Below the pieces are notes generated by a model that saw only the letters and a program-made list of their open reading frames with translations, was not told the origin of the DNA and ran no database searches. From assembly GCA_030848705.1 (NCBI GenBank), contig CM061243.1, forward strand, positions 3,940,001 through 4,004,000: 64,000 bases of DNA. Reading direction: 5' to 3'. The stretch comes from Heracleum sosnowskyi (taxonomy: Eukaryota; Streptophyta; Magnoliopsida; Apiales; Apiaceae). Positions within the stretch are counted from its first letter, which is position 1, and each line of letters begins with the position of its first letter. Shown here in pieces: positions 21,375 through 32,339 of this stretch. A program made the translations under genes and the position numbers.

Positions 21375-22125
21375 TTTGATTATGTCTCATAATGTTGATG
21401 TTTCAGTCGGAAGGATCTGGCGCGATCGTTCATGGACTTCTTTGTTTGGGAAGTATTGTGAGATTGGGTAACGACGATGCTATCAATGAATATGATAAAG
21501 TGGTGAAAACATAAAACTGACAGTTTGATCGGATGACTAAAAGCATCTTCAACCCAACACTCAGACACTAATATAGTGTTTGATTTACACCATTTTGTTA
21601 CCACTTCGTTAGACACTTGAATGTCCTGTGATAGAATGACCTTGAAATTGGACAATTTTTCGATAGAAGGATCTCCATATAATTATGTCTTCTGATTTCA
21701 AACTACATTTAGCTTATTTTGGACATTATTTGGTTTTTGGCTCAGTATTTCAAACTACATTTAGCTTATTTAGATATGCCAATGCTTTAAAATAAGCATT
21801 GACATATCTATTTCTTAACAGATGCCTGAGAAATAGTTGCTCTAAGTTGTGTTGGAAAGGACGACAAATTGATGGGGTTGAGTTGCACCCTATTTTCAAG
21901 AATATAGTGTATGATAGTGATTTGTTTAGCAAATATGGCATCCTTTCTTGTGATGACGGTGCTCAAAACTTTGACGGTAGTGTGGTATATAATGTAACAT
22001 TTATGTCTGAAGACCGGCCAAAAGATCGAGATCTTTGTGTACGTTATGATAGTTCGACGAAAGATTTGACTATTGTGCTTCAAGTGCGGTTACGAGGAGA
22101 CAAGTTTGTGATGTTATTGGTATAG
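21375..22125 (+). pseudogene. Decayed partial copy of the importin-like gene
   Basis: 21375-21515 matches 7905-8040 (end of intron 6, exon 7 and its junction): GTTCATGGACTTCTTTGTTT versus CATTCATGGACTTATTTGTT. The exon-7 donor is lost. 21540-21740 matches intron 7 (8320-8490), including the MITE-like CATCTTCAACCCAACA. The open frame 21799-22125 (108 residues: HPIFKNIVYDSDL, CVRYDSSTKDL) resembles the C-terminal region of the intact protein (HVFKNIWFDTEML, FVYYDSLTKVW). Exons 1-6, exon 8 and most of exon 9 are absent. This is a segmental copy, not a retrocopy, because introns are included. Confidence 0.75.
21771..21810. repeat. Near-perfect palindrome, 17-bp arms
   Basis: TAGATATGCCAATGCTT, loop TAAAAT, AAGCATTGACATATCTA. 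One mismatch between the arms. It lies just before the paralogue's C-terminal fragment. Confidence 0.85.
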
Positions 22126-22852
22126 CGTAAAGACATCTATGCTTATTTTTATATTTTCGGAAATAGGTGTTTAATGCATGTTGTGGAGTCGATTTTTTTT
22201 GTATGAATATTTAGGCTTATATACCTTACAAATTAGCATGAATTCTCATGTAACTTGGGGCTAAAACAAAATCGTATTCAGAACCTGGAACGACAAGAGA
22301 TAAGTTTTTCCCCTTTATACGGAATTTATTGTTAATAATAGTATTGTGTACATAGTTTGATAGCAATGCTAAGATATGCATTGTTGCATATTGCAATTAA
22401 AAGCAAGCATCTTTCCTTAGTTTTTCACATCTTACTATATTAAAATTATGAAAAATGCTAGGAAATCATAAAAAAGTCTCCATAAAAATTACCAGAATAC
22501 ACATGGCCTTCTTTGATTAATTGTATAAATAAAAAATAAAACGGCCCCGGTGCATTCACAATAGCTCCACCAATTAAAATTTTCCATTTCGTCATTTCAG
22601 CATTGCCAAGTCATTCTGAAAATTTTTATGGTAACATTTTATGGTTCCCTAGCATTACTTTAAAATTATTTATTTCGCCTAATCTTTTACATTATCAACC
22701 ACAAAAATGATTTCATGTTTAAATTAATTTTAATTAACCTTGCCCAAAAAATATAAATCCATTTTGCGAGAATATTCTCAACAGAACACTGACCTTTATA
22801 GGCTCACTGAGTGAGACCATTGGTTTCTTGGTCTCGACTAGATCAAAATCTA
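22126..22852. other. AT-rich intergenic, nothing supported
   Basis: No gene or clear element boundary seen. Confidence 0.4.
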
Positions 22853-25437
22853 TCCTCTTCTATATATAATAGGAGAACACATGGATAATTTAGGGGTATT
22901 TGAGCCAATAAACCTCCCGTAAAATTACCATTTTACCCTTACATATTACAAAATTATATGCAATGCCACTACTCTCTTATCTATAGAAAAAAATTAAGTA
23001 AATAATGTTTTAGTCAGTGATCGAACCCCTGACATTCACCAAAGAAGCCATCCTTATAACCATTGAGCTACAAGACTCTTTTTGATTTTAATCTAAAAAT
23101 CATATGACATAAACCTCACATCTTTCTTATCCTATATTTATTATTATTTAAATTTTTGAGTGAAAATTAAGGTGATTTATAATATTTATTAAACTTTATT
23201 TTTTTAATACTTAAAATATCATACAGAATCATATATACTACCAGTCTTATAAAATATTAATATTAAGTTTTAAAAAGAATATTATGTGTGGTGCTTTTTA
23301 TTTTTCTTTTAACTAGACAAATATTTTGTATATGTATCGATAACTATAATATATTCTAATTTCTTGCATCAGAGTCGAACTTTTCTTGTACTACGCAATA
23401 TATTTGAATTATTCAAATATTTAATATATAAAATGTATTATTAAATGTTGAGATAACATAAATAACATATTACAAGTAGTTTATTTACATATTTATGACT
23501 TATTTATTTTTAAATGAATGAAATTAGTGTTAAAACATGTGTAAAAATTAGACAATAATTTAGGTATGGGCGATCGGTCACTTCGGGGTCGGGGAGACTC
23601 CGAACATGAACTCATTCGTCGAACCCGCCTCAATGCTCGAATGAGGATTACTTTATTTATCGCACAATAATCATTGTTAAAAAACACATATTGATAACAT
23701 GTATACATGATATTTATAATTATTTGTTCTTATCTATACTATATACTACAAGTATAGAGTCAGTGTGATGCATACAGCATTCATATTCTTTTTATTTTAC
23801 ATTTATATTTACTTTGTTTGAAGTTCATTTTAAATTTGAAAAGTTTTATGTGATTGTTGAACTTAATGTTGAATTGACGTGTGTATTTATGTTTGAGTGT
23901 GATTAAATTGTGTTTTAAGAGTTTTCTATTTAACGATATTTTAAAAATATATTTAATTAAAATTGTTGTTTTTAATAAATTAAGGTCAAATTGCAAAAGA
24001 AAAGGGACTAGAGTGCAAATATCAGAATATGAATGTCGTATTGACCGACCGACTACCAAACTATATTTTGAATAAAATTGTTGTTTTTAATAAATTAAAT
24101 AAAGTAGTAAAAATAAAAGAACTAAAGTACAAATATCAAAATATGAGAACCGTATCGACCGATTATCAAACGTTCAATGTTTCGGCTTTAATAATACAAG
24201 ATATATATATATATATATATATATAAAATAACTAAAAAAACATATGAAAAACTATTTTTTTGAGTTAAAATATTGTAAAAGATGAGATAATAAAAATAAA
24301 TAGATAGTACAACAAAACAATTAAATGAATTGTATATTCTAAAATTTTGATAATAATTTGTGTAAACAATAAACAGATTAAAATATATAGTCTATAACAA
24401 ATTTAAAAAATTAGATCAAATCACATTATACAGCCCGGGTTATTTAAAATTATAGTCCCCGATCAATCAAATTATCTATATAAATAAAAGTAAGTACATT
24501 ATAACATACGGGAAAAAAAATGTGCAACCATACCTAGAAAAAAAAATTAACCGCAAAGAATAGAAATTTATGTTAATTGCTAGAAAAATGACCGGTGTTT
24601 TAATTAGTAAAGATATTTTCCTGGATAAAGTTGTATTTTGAAAAAAATAAAGGATGGATTCATTGTTAAAACACGGACAGAACTCAGATGACATATGAGC
24701 AATTTTAACTTACGATGATATAAGCAAAAAATATTTATCTAGCCATAGTTGATCAATTCTCAAGTTCAGAGTTAAAAAAAGTCTGTTTGTTTGGAAGAAT
24801 TGAAACACATCGAAATGGTACCAAACGTACTTAATAATAGAATGATTTGGCACAAGGTAGTTCCACTTAAGTCAATTAGTTACATTGTCCTATGTTTTGA
24901 AAGTTAGATAGACATGAGAAGAGAAATAAAGGTAAAAAATGCTTAAAATTAAGAGGTCAGAAGAAAAGACATAAAAGAGTATTAGAAGATTTAGGAAGGC
25001 TTTTGAGTAAAATCAGTACTAAAACCTATAATCTCATATTGCAACATCTTGAAGGCTATTTAGTTTGTACCTTGAATATTGTCGGAGATGAACTAAATGA
25101 ATGCATCATTTTTGAAGAACTTGAAAATTTTTAGGATTATAATTTTAAAAATGTCGTCTTAATTAGAAAACATTCATAGAACACTCTAATTTTATTCTAT
25201 GATCCACGACAAAAATTAAAAACAAACATATTTATCAAAATTACTCGTATTAGTTTTAAAATAATAAACTTCAACATATTTAAGCAAGTACAACATAATC
25301 ATAACATTAACAATAAAAACTCTATGAACATCAAAAACAAACAATCATATATGTCAAATGACATTGATAATGTGTAGTTTAGTTTAAAATCACAATCTAA
25401 GCTAGCGGCCCGTGCCTTGCACGGGTTTTTATGCTAG
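22853..25437 (+). mobile_element. Putative non-autonomous Helitron, about 2.6 kb
   Basis: The 3' end is convincing: hairpin CCCGTGC-CTT-GCACGGG (25409-25425), then TTTTTATG and CTAG, followed by T. The proposed 5' end is TCCTCTTCTATATATAATAG at 22853 after an A. It resembles the proposed 5' end of the next Helitron (TCCTTATATATAATAAGCG), but departs from the usual TCTMTAYTA consensus, so the start is less certain. The interior is AT-rich, without RepHel, and may contain nested repeats. Confidence 0.65.
23012..23080 (-). pseudogene. tRNA-like relic inside the Helitron
   Basis: Minus strand TAGCTCAATGG (A-box-like, 23060-23070) and GGGGTTCGAT (B-box-like, 23021-23030) at tRNA-like spacing. The acceptor stem does not pair fully and no cloverleaf is clear, so it is a relic or a captured Pol III promoter rather than a working tRNA. 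Confidence 0.45.
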
Positions 25438-26924
25438 TTATATATCTTATACTGCAACAAGCACTTTGTGAACCATTTTATTCAACACTTGAAATTACAT
25501 AACTGCCCCTCCAAAATCAAATGTTATAAAAATGTAAGAAAATTTTGATCTTGATGGGAATCGAACCTAAGACACTTCAATACTAATTACTAAGAATTTC
25601 AAGTCACCAATTTAACCATTGAACTACTTGGGTTTTTTTGTTGTGATATAGAACCCATTAGTAATATGGTAATGTCTTTCACAAATATTATTTTACACTT
25701 TAGTTTTTATTCAAGATTCTTTCATGATAATTTCATTTGTCTGATTATTAATAAAAGTGGTTATTGGTATAAAGTATATCCAATAGACTCGTATCTCTTT
25801 AATTAAATTTAATTATGTTTCTTCCTTTATATTCACAATTTTAAGACAAAGTACAAATGCATTTTTAGTCACATAATATCACTTTTTAGTCCGAGCATCC
25901 AATAATATAAAATAATACAAAATAGTAATCATTTTGTCTCAATTATATTCATACATATCAGATAATATAAGTAATAATATAAGCACCTCTATAGTTGTTA
26001 CCCTGAATAGAGATACGTAATCCGGATTCAGGTCGGATTTTTCGATATCCGATAGGGCCGGACTTTTTTAAATCGAGACAATTTTTCTCTAAAATATTTA
26101 TACATGTAGATAGAGTCGGGTCAGGAGGGGCCAAATCGGATTTTTACAAATTATTTTAGATATTGATAACTTTAACATTAACTTTACCTTTTTTTTATTT
26201 TTTCGGATTTAATTAAAAAAATTAAGCTTTTATCCGATATTTAATTGAAAATTATAGCTTTTTGGATTGGACTTTTATCCTTATCAAGACTACGTCCAAA
26301 TCGAGATTAAATTTGGGTTTATTCGGCTCGAACCGGATCGGGGTTTTGTGAAAAATATGCGATTCGTTTAAGCCTGCGGGCTGGATCCAATTGAGGTGGA
26401 CTTTTTTTTAATCAGATTTTTTTTGATTTTTTTAACCAGTTCGAACAGTTTTTTTCGAATACGAATTTGTGTGCATCTCAATCCCACCACCTCATGCATT
26501 AAGGACATGTATACTACACCGGCCACTTATAGAGAATTATGGAGCCCGGAGAGTATTGGTACTTTCGAAATGGAGCATTTATTTGACACCTTTAACTAAT
26601 TCATATCTGATTATTAATTAGCTTATAAAACAAATCATCAAATACATTCAACTAAGAACAAAATCTTTTTCGGACTAATACCAAACCGATCTTCCTTGCA
26701 AATCTTCTCAACCATGTCACATAGTGTCACCAACAAGTTCAAACTGGTGGCAGGATCACCACAACAAACTGAAGAATACTTATCATCACAAAATTAAACT
26801 GACGTGAACTAGGTGATAGTGTGACAAATATTGACATATATATCCAATATCACTTATTATATTTTTTTTTAATATTTTTTTTAAAATTTAAAACTATCAA
26901 CATATTTACTTCTTTTCAATTATA
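25438..26924. other. Intergenic, contains tRNA-like and coding-like relics
   Basis: 25553-25632 (minus) has TAGTTCAATGG and GGTTCGATTCC, again A/B-box-like. 26635-26805 has a 57-codon open minus-strand stretch (see findings). 26020-26400 is rich in TCCGGAT/ATCCGAT and TCGGGTT motifs, possibly subterminal repeats of a DNA transposon. No gene can be supported. Confidence 0.4.
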
Positions 26925-28182
26925 TCCTTATATATAATAAGCGTAAAAATGGATTTTATCATTATTTTACATTTATTATTGTTTAATTATAAGATATTAA
27001 CAACTTATAATTATATATGCATTTTTGAAATTTTAGCTACTAATAAGATTAAAACTGTAGTTTTATTATGATCCAATATATTATAAATCTCGTCTTCAAT
27101 AGATAAATTTTATACGTTGGTCATTTTCGAAAAATCCACTATAGTATATAAAGTATTGAACCAGAAAAATGCAAAAAAGTTTTATATTTGTATATAAATA
27201 AAAAAGTTTGTGTTGGAGATTTTTACAAGAAAGTTGAAGTTGTCATCGTACGACTAAATCAAATCTAAACTAAATTGGTTTAATTTTTTTTGAATATCTA
27301 TGATAAAATATTAAAAGTACTAAATGTTAAATTATTTGTGTCAAGTGGCAATTGTAAGGTGAAACGAGTAACTTATCACGAATCAGTTTAGCATTATCTT
27401 GAAAGGTATAAGTAATAGTTTTCTAAAATAAATTATATCACACCTGTACAATTATTGTATTCAACGTGTCTGCAAGGAGACCCTTCTTAAAACGGGCAAA
27501 GTGGTATGCATTCGTTTAAATAGTGTATTCACACATACTAATACAACTTGTACTTCTACATTTTTACTCTATTATGCACACCGATCAAATTTTACAACAC
27601 CCACTTAACGACTACCCCATGAACTACAAACAGGTAAATGGAGTGCTAACGTTCCCCCTGCAATGAAAATGATAAAAGCCGCCTAATTCTCTTTCAAAGT
27701 GACACTAAAACCATCTTCTCATTCCAATACAATTGGAAAAATTATAATCGGCGAAATCTTGCAGTACACAAGGTCACGACTACCCCATGAACTACAAACA
27801 GGTAAATGGAGTGCCAACGTTCCCCAGGCAATGGAAATGGTAAAAGATGCCCGATATTCTTTCAAAGTGACACTAAACCATCTTCTCATTCAAATACGAT
27901 TGACAAAATTATAACCGACGAAATCTTGCAGTACAGAAGGATCGTGCGTGCTAACAAAACATGTTAATTAGTCAAAATATTTGCGCCTACTCAGGTCATA
28001 ATAACAACCTTATAGACTGGGATTTTGTAAAACATGTATCATCAAACCTTCGACATATTTCCTACTGATATACCGTTACATGCTTATGTCTTTTCTTCTA
28101 CATGCATTCCACCAAACGATGAGACCAACATAACCGAAAATAACTAGAGCATGCCCGTGCCTCGCACGGGCTATAAAGCTAG
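26925..28182 (+). mobile_element. Putative non-autonomous Helitron, about 1.26 kb
   Basis: The 3' end is strong: GCCCGTGC-CTC-GCACGGGC hairpin (28153-28171), TATAAAG, terminal CTAG (28179-28182), then T. The proposed 5' end is TCCTTATATATAATAAGCG after an A at 26924. The hairpin is nearly that of the Helitron ending at 25437, so they are related. It carries an internal 168-bp tandem duplication. Confidence 0.7.
27609..27944. repeat. 168-bp tandem duplication, two units
   Basis: Both units start GACTACCCCATGAACTACAA and contain TTTCAAAGTGACACTAAA, CATCTTCTCATTC and CGAAATCTTGCAGTACA. They differ by scattered substitutions and one indel. GC content is higher than the surroundings, as if derived from coding sequence, but I recognise no protein. 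Confidence 0.85.
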
Positions 28183-28503
28183 TTGATAGTAATAAGCGAA
28201 TTCTGAAGTCATCGTGAATAATACCAGAAGAAAAAATTTGCTCTTCTTGCGAAGGATGTGATCCAGTAACAGATATACAGAGAGTTACTGCTCTTCCTAC
28301 TAGGATTCGAGATCTTTGTAAAAAACGACATCTAACAAAAATCTCAAGAAATAGTTCGAGATCACTGGAGTATGTAAACCAGTGAGATTTTACTTCAATC
28401 TGCAACTCTGCAATTTACATATTCCGGACAGCACAAAGCCTAACAAAAGCATATTATCTTTAATAAAAATAACACAGAGTATTTCTAATAACTGATAACT
28501 AAA
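28183..28503. other. Downstream region of the GDU gene
   Basis: Probably includes the GDU 3' UTR on its distal side; 28200-28400 has short open frames without family resemblance. Confidence 0.4.
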
Positions 28504-28821
28504 CTAAGACTTCTTGAGTAAGAAGGTTGGAACTTCATCACCAGCCATAATAACAACAATCCTTGGCTCCATTTCTAGCTCCGTTACATGACCAGCTGGC
28601 TTCGACAAGTTATCTTCCTCAACATCATTTTCGGATGTACTATTCATCATGGATTTCTTAAAAGAACAAGCTAGAATGATGAGAGCTAGTGCGATAAGTG
28701 TTAACATAAGAGCTAAGCCTCCGAAGAGGTATGGTAACGGAGAATTCCATCTGTGAACTCCTGCTGCAACCACTGTGGTTCCGGTGGAGGTGGTGTGTAT
28801 GGTAGCAAGGATTGGCCTCAT
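28504..28821 (-). CDS. GDU: GLUTAMINE DUMPER family protein
   Basis: 105 residues, single exon, a typical length. GDU proteins are small plasma-membrane proteins that stimulate amino-acid export and interact with LOG2-type ubiquitin ligases. A single membrane segment spans about 31-54 (YLFGGLALMLTLIALALIIL), preceded by the conserved WNSPLPYLFGG. The family signature VIMAG is at 90-94, within RIVVIMAGDEVPTFL. The start is the only Met before the membrane segment. A TATAAATA box lies 71 bp upstream. Which GDU member this is cannot be told. Confidence 0.93.
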   Translation of the reverse strand: MRPILATIHTTSTGTTVVAAGVHRWNSPLPYLFGGLALMLTLIALALIILACSFKKSMMNSTSENDVEEDNLSKPAGHVTELEMEPRIVVIMAGDEVPTFLLKKS

Positions 28822-28891
28822 GATGTTTATGTAAATTGGCTTTGTAGTGTCTTTCTTAGTCTGTTAAGTGCAGTTGTTAGATAAATCTTTG

Positions 28892-28899
28892 TATTTATA
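28892..28899 (-). promoter_or_regulatory. TATA box of the GDU gene
   Basis: Minus-strand TATAAATA, 71 bp before the ATG. Confidence 0.7.
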
Positions 28900-29517
28900 A
28901 GGGGATAAAGAATAATGTTAAGTGAGGGTTCACTGTGCATGTGTATTTTACGGACCAGAAATACTAGAGTTTCCAAAACTTTTCACGAACAAAATGGATC
29001 CCCCCGTATGCATGCACATTAAAACTACTCGTTTAAAAATGTGATTTGATAAGAATTTGGAATCAAGAGCCTAATTATTCGTAATTAGTGAATAATAACT
29101 TTGTATTATATATTTGAAAGTTAGTTGATAAGAGAGTGAATCTGTACTTAAAAGGGGATTAGGATGAATTAGCGTAGAAAATAAAATAGTTACGTGCAAT
29201 TGCAAAGCAGGTGGTGAGTGGAAGGAGGGGTCACTTAAATTAGAAAACAGAGGCAATTAGTTAGAATTTTATTACCAACTCTGGCCCCTTGCATCAATAA
29301 TCCACATCTTTTTCGACTAATCTCTGTTATTATAATTTCATATCTTTCGTTAAGTGCATCTTTAACATAAAGCTTTAATTAAAAACAATTGCAGAATATA
29401 TGCTAATTTGTTGGATTCCTTGTGGAATTTAGTGGATTTGCATCGTACAAATCTTGTTAATTGTGATGTACAACGGATATTGGCATTTTGTACAAAAATT
29501 GATATAAACGAATATTG
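28900..29517. other. Upstream of GDU, nothing further supported
   Basis: Mostly AT-rich promoter-distal sequence without genes. Confidence 0.4.
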
Positions 29518-30226
29518 CCTCCGTCGCACCCATTTGTTTATATTTTGGGTTGGACACGGAGGTTAAGAAAAAGTAATAGAGTACTGTAAAAAGTAGAAAA
29601 AGTGAGTTAAGTGGTGGGTCCAATCAATTTTTAATATATAAAGTGAGGATAGTGGATGAAAGTAGAGAATTAGTTGATTTTAAGACCATCTTCAACCCAT
29701 GACACTAGTGTCACTATAATACTATTTTGGTGTCAAAAAAACATTATCCATAAAATGTATTCCAACCCATTGACACTATAATTTGACGCCAAAAGGAATC
29801 TTTCACATTAAAATTAGAATATTCTAACTTTTTCTTTTATTTTTATATTGTCAATAAAATCTAAAGTTGAAAAGTACAAAAGAATAAGTTCAATAGGACA
29901 AGAAAAAACTTGTTTTATTAACAAACATAAGGGTATACCGGAAATTATGAAAGTCACCAAATTTGGTGTCAAAAGATCACCAAATGTACTTTTGTCACCA
30001 AATTTGGTGACCCAAAACTCATTTGGTGTCCTTGGATCACTATTTTAGTGTTGCATTGTAGTTGTTTTGACACTATATCCATCACTATTATGGTGATTTA
30101 ATGTTGGGTTGGAGTTGCTCTAATATTGTTAAAAGTTTACTACTTTTGGAAAGTTTAGAAATGTAAAGAATTGAATGAGACATCCCAAAAAGGAAAGTGT
30201 AAAGAAATTGTTGGGACAAAAAAGTA
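29518..30226. mobile_element. Stowaway/mariner-like MITE, split by a second MITE
   Basis: The left part (29518-29680) begins with CCTCCGTCGCACCCATTTGT. The right part (30124-30226) contains TTAAAAGTTTACTACTTTTGG and ends TGGGACAAAAAAGTATA. The two parts together match the organisation of the remnant at 11640-11792. CCTCCGTC-type ends are typical of plant Stowaway-like MITEs. The termini have diverged. Confidence 0.6.
29684..30120. mobile_element. PIF/Harbinger-like MITE nested in the previous one
   Basis: Left end GACCATCTTCAACCCA; the right end complemented is GAGCAACTCCAACCCA (13 of 16 match). TAA flanks it on both sides (29681-29683, 30121-30123), as expected for Harbinger. Length 437 bp, AT-rich, with many TTTGGTGTC/GACACCAAA motifs. 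Confidence 0.8.
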
Positions 30227-30292
30227 TAATTGTATCACATTTATCGAGTTACCATTGGCTAAACTTGTTATTAAACAGTTTATTATTATATA

Positions 30293-31040
30293 CTAGCTGA
30301 TAATCCGTGCCAAGTACGGCTGAGCATGAGTCGACATCAACATAATAATATTAATAAATATTTTAAAAATATATATTTGTCGAGAATTGAATGATAAAAA
30401 TATAATAAATAAACCACTATTTAATTATGTAGTTATAGACAATCGAACCGTTTGTAAAACTAAAGAAATTAAAATAAATAAATAAATCTTGTATGATTAC
30501 GTAGCTGTAAGGAATCGAACCCTCGATGTAGCTAATAAATTTAAAGTAAATAAATAAATCTTGTATAATTACGTAGGTGCAAAGAATCAAACCCCGGATG
30601 AAGTTAAAGAATTTAAAATAAATAAATCTTGTATAATTACGTAGTTGCAAGGAATCGAACCCAGATTTTATGATAATCAAATTTGGTACTTTGATACATT
30701 GCACCATTTTCACGGTGTTTTGCTTATTAATATTAATTTTAATTATTAAAAAAATTATTAAAAAATGTACTTATAGATATTTGAATAATAGAAATATATA
30801 ATAAATAAATACTATTTAAATATGTGGTTATAAGCAATTAATCTTGAATTTGGTACCGCACGATATTTTAACATTATTTTCTTTATTAATAAAGAGTATA
30901 GAAGTTATAGACAATTGAACTTTGAATGAAATTAATGAAATTAAAGTAAATAAATGAATCTTGTATAATAACGTAGTTGTAAGGAATCGAACCCTGAATT
31001 AAGCTAAATAATTTAAATTAATAAATCTTGTACGTAGTTG
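30293..31040 (-). mobile_element. 3' end of a minus-strand Helitron with internal ~70-bp repeats
   Basis: Minus strand: hairpin CCGTAC-TTG-GCACGG (30305-30319, one G-T pair), then ATTATCAG, CTAG, then T. The interior carries about five diverged ~70-bp units, TTGTATAATTACGTAGTTGC followed by AAGGAATCGAACCC (near 30490, 30555, 30635, 30965), each with a B-box-like GGGTTCGATTCC on the minus strand. The 5' end is cut off by the Copia element starting at 31044. Confidence 0.6.
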
Positions 31041-31043
31041 CGA

Positions 31044-31775
31044 GGGTACCAGATTTTTCTGGGATGAGTCACGGGTCACGCTCTCTTTAAGACGTTTCGC
31101 GGCTATGCTCCAAATGATGCAAGAACAATCTCGTTTGCCACGCCGTCCCCGGGATAAAACAACCCAAAAAAAAAAATTCCGTACGATAAAAAATTTGCAC
31201 TAAAATTTATCGATCGATCAACACCTTACGAATATTGCTCAAAATATATATTACAGTAAAATGATGCCTTCCCAATCATGTACTCTTGATACAACTTCGT
31301 CCGAAAATAATAATACAAAAGTAATGAACAAGTGTTTACGTGTGTATGGTTGTAAGAGTTAAAACTCAACTAAAAAACGAATAAAGAATGACGATGGAGA
31401 GAGGTTACTGACCAATACAAAGTAGAGTAACCTAAAAGTATGCTTCTAATGGGAAAAGAAAAATACTGTATATAGGAGGTTGAGAGAATAATAATGTATA
31501 TAATATGATTAACTTGTAAAACTTGTGTCTACTACACAAAACCGCACCACCTTATATAAGCTCACCAGGAATGTATGCATTCAATGAAAAGCAGTTATCA
31601 CGAAGCTGATTACAAGCCTCCCATCAAGCTAGCTATCGTTATACATTGTATGTGGACAAAAAAATTTAAGTAAAAAAATACTTTAATGCACCAGTTTTTA
31701 TTTGTCATTAAATGACACAATAATTAAAAAAAATATTATTTTTAAAATATTCATATAATAAAAAAAATCTCAACA
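31044..31775 (-). repeat. 3' LTR of the deleted Copia element
   Basis: About 732 bp, shares GGGTACC.GATTTTTCTGGG and long stretches such as ATCGATCGATCAACACCTTA with the other repeat, with several percent difference and small indels. It is clearly older than the element at 11973. Confidence 0.8.
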
Positions 31776-32339
31776 TTCCCCCACTTGAATATTTTTAAAA
31801 ATAAATGTATTTTGAGCAATATTCGAAAAAATAATATTGCACATAAACAAAGGTGTCTTCAGACTTGAACCTTTACGTAGTGTGTAAGATCATGAGTTAA
31901 ACAAGAGTGACTCGTAGTCTTTAACTTTATCCCATGCATCAAACCACGCACAACCTTTCAAGGTGTAGTCAATTAGCCCGTGCATTATAGGTCATGCACG
32001 TCTATCCCAATATGTGAACGCTCTAGAAATTTATGCCCAAAATTTCATAAGAAACGGACTTCACTTCTACCTTCACATTCGTGAGTCTATCAAGAGTACT
32101 CCTGAAGTTAGGTACTCCCTCCAAATAAAGTATAGATCTCATTAAGAGTATAAAATTACTCAACCTTTTATCATTTCAGGAAACATGCTCTAATAATGTA
32201 ATATTACATGTTCTTCACATATCACTTCACGACTTGTTATTACCACATTGAACCTATTTCTTGGGATCTCCAGTCAGTTAGGTTGGGTTACCATCACGAG
32301 TGACTACTCTCTAGGGGCAATAGTCTCATATTAACCGAA

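Noticed and set aside
23012..23080. Functional tRNA gene
   Set aside because: The acceptor and anticodon arms do not pair well enough; kept only as a relic.
30417..31035. CRISPR-like array of ~70-bp units
   Set aside because: Units are diverged along their whole length, with no constant repeat plus unique spacer pattern, and this is a plant nuclear sequence.
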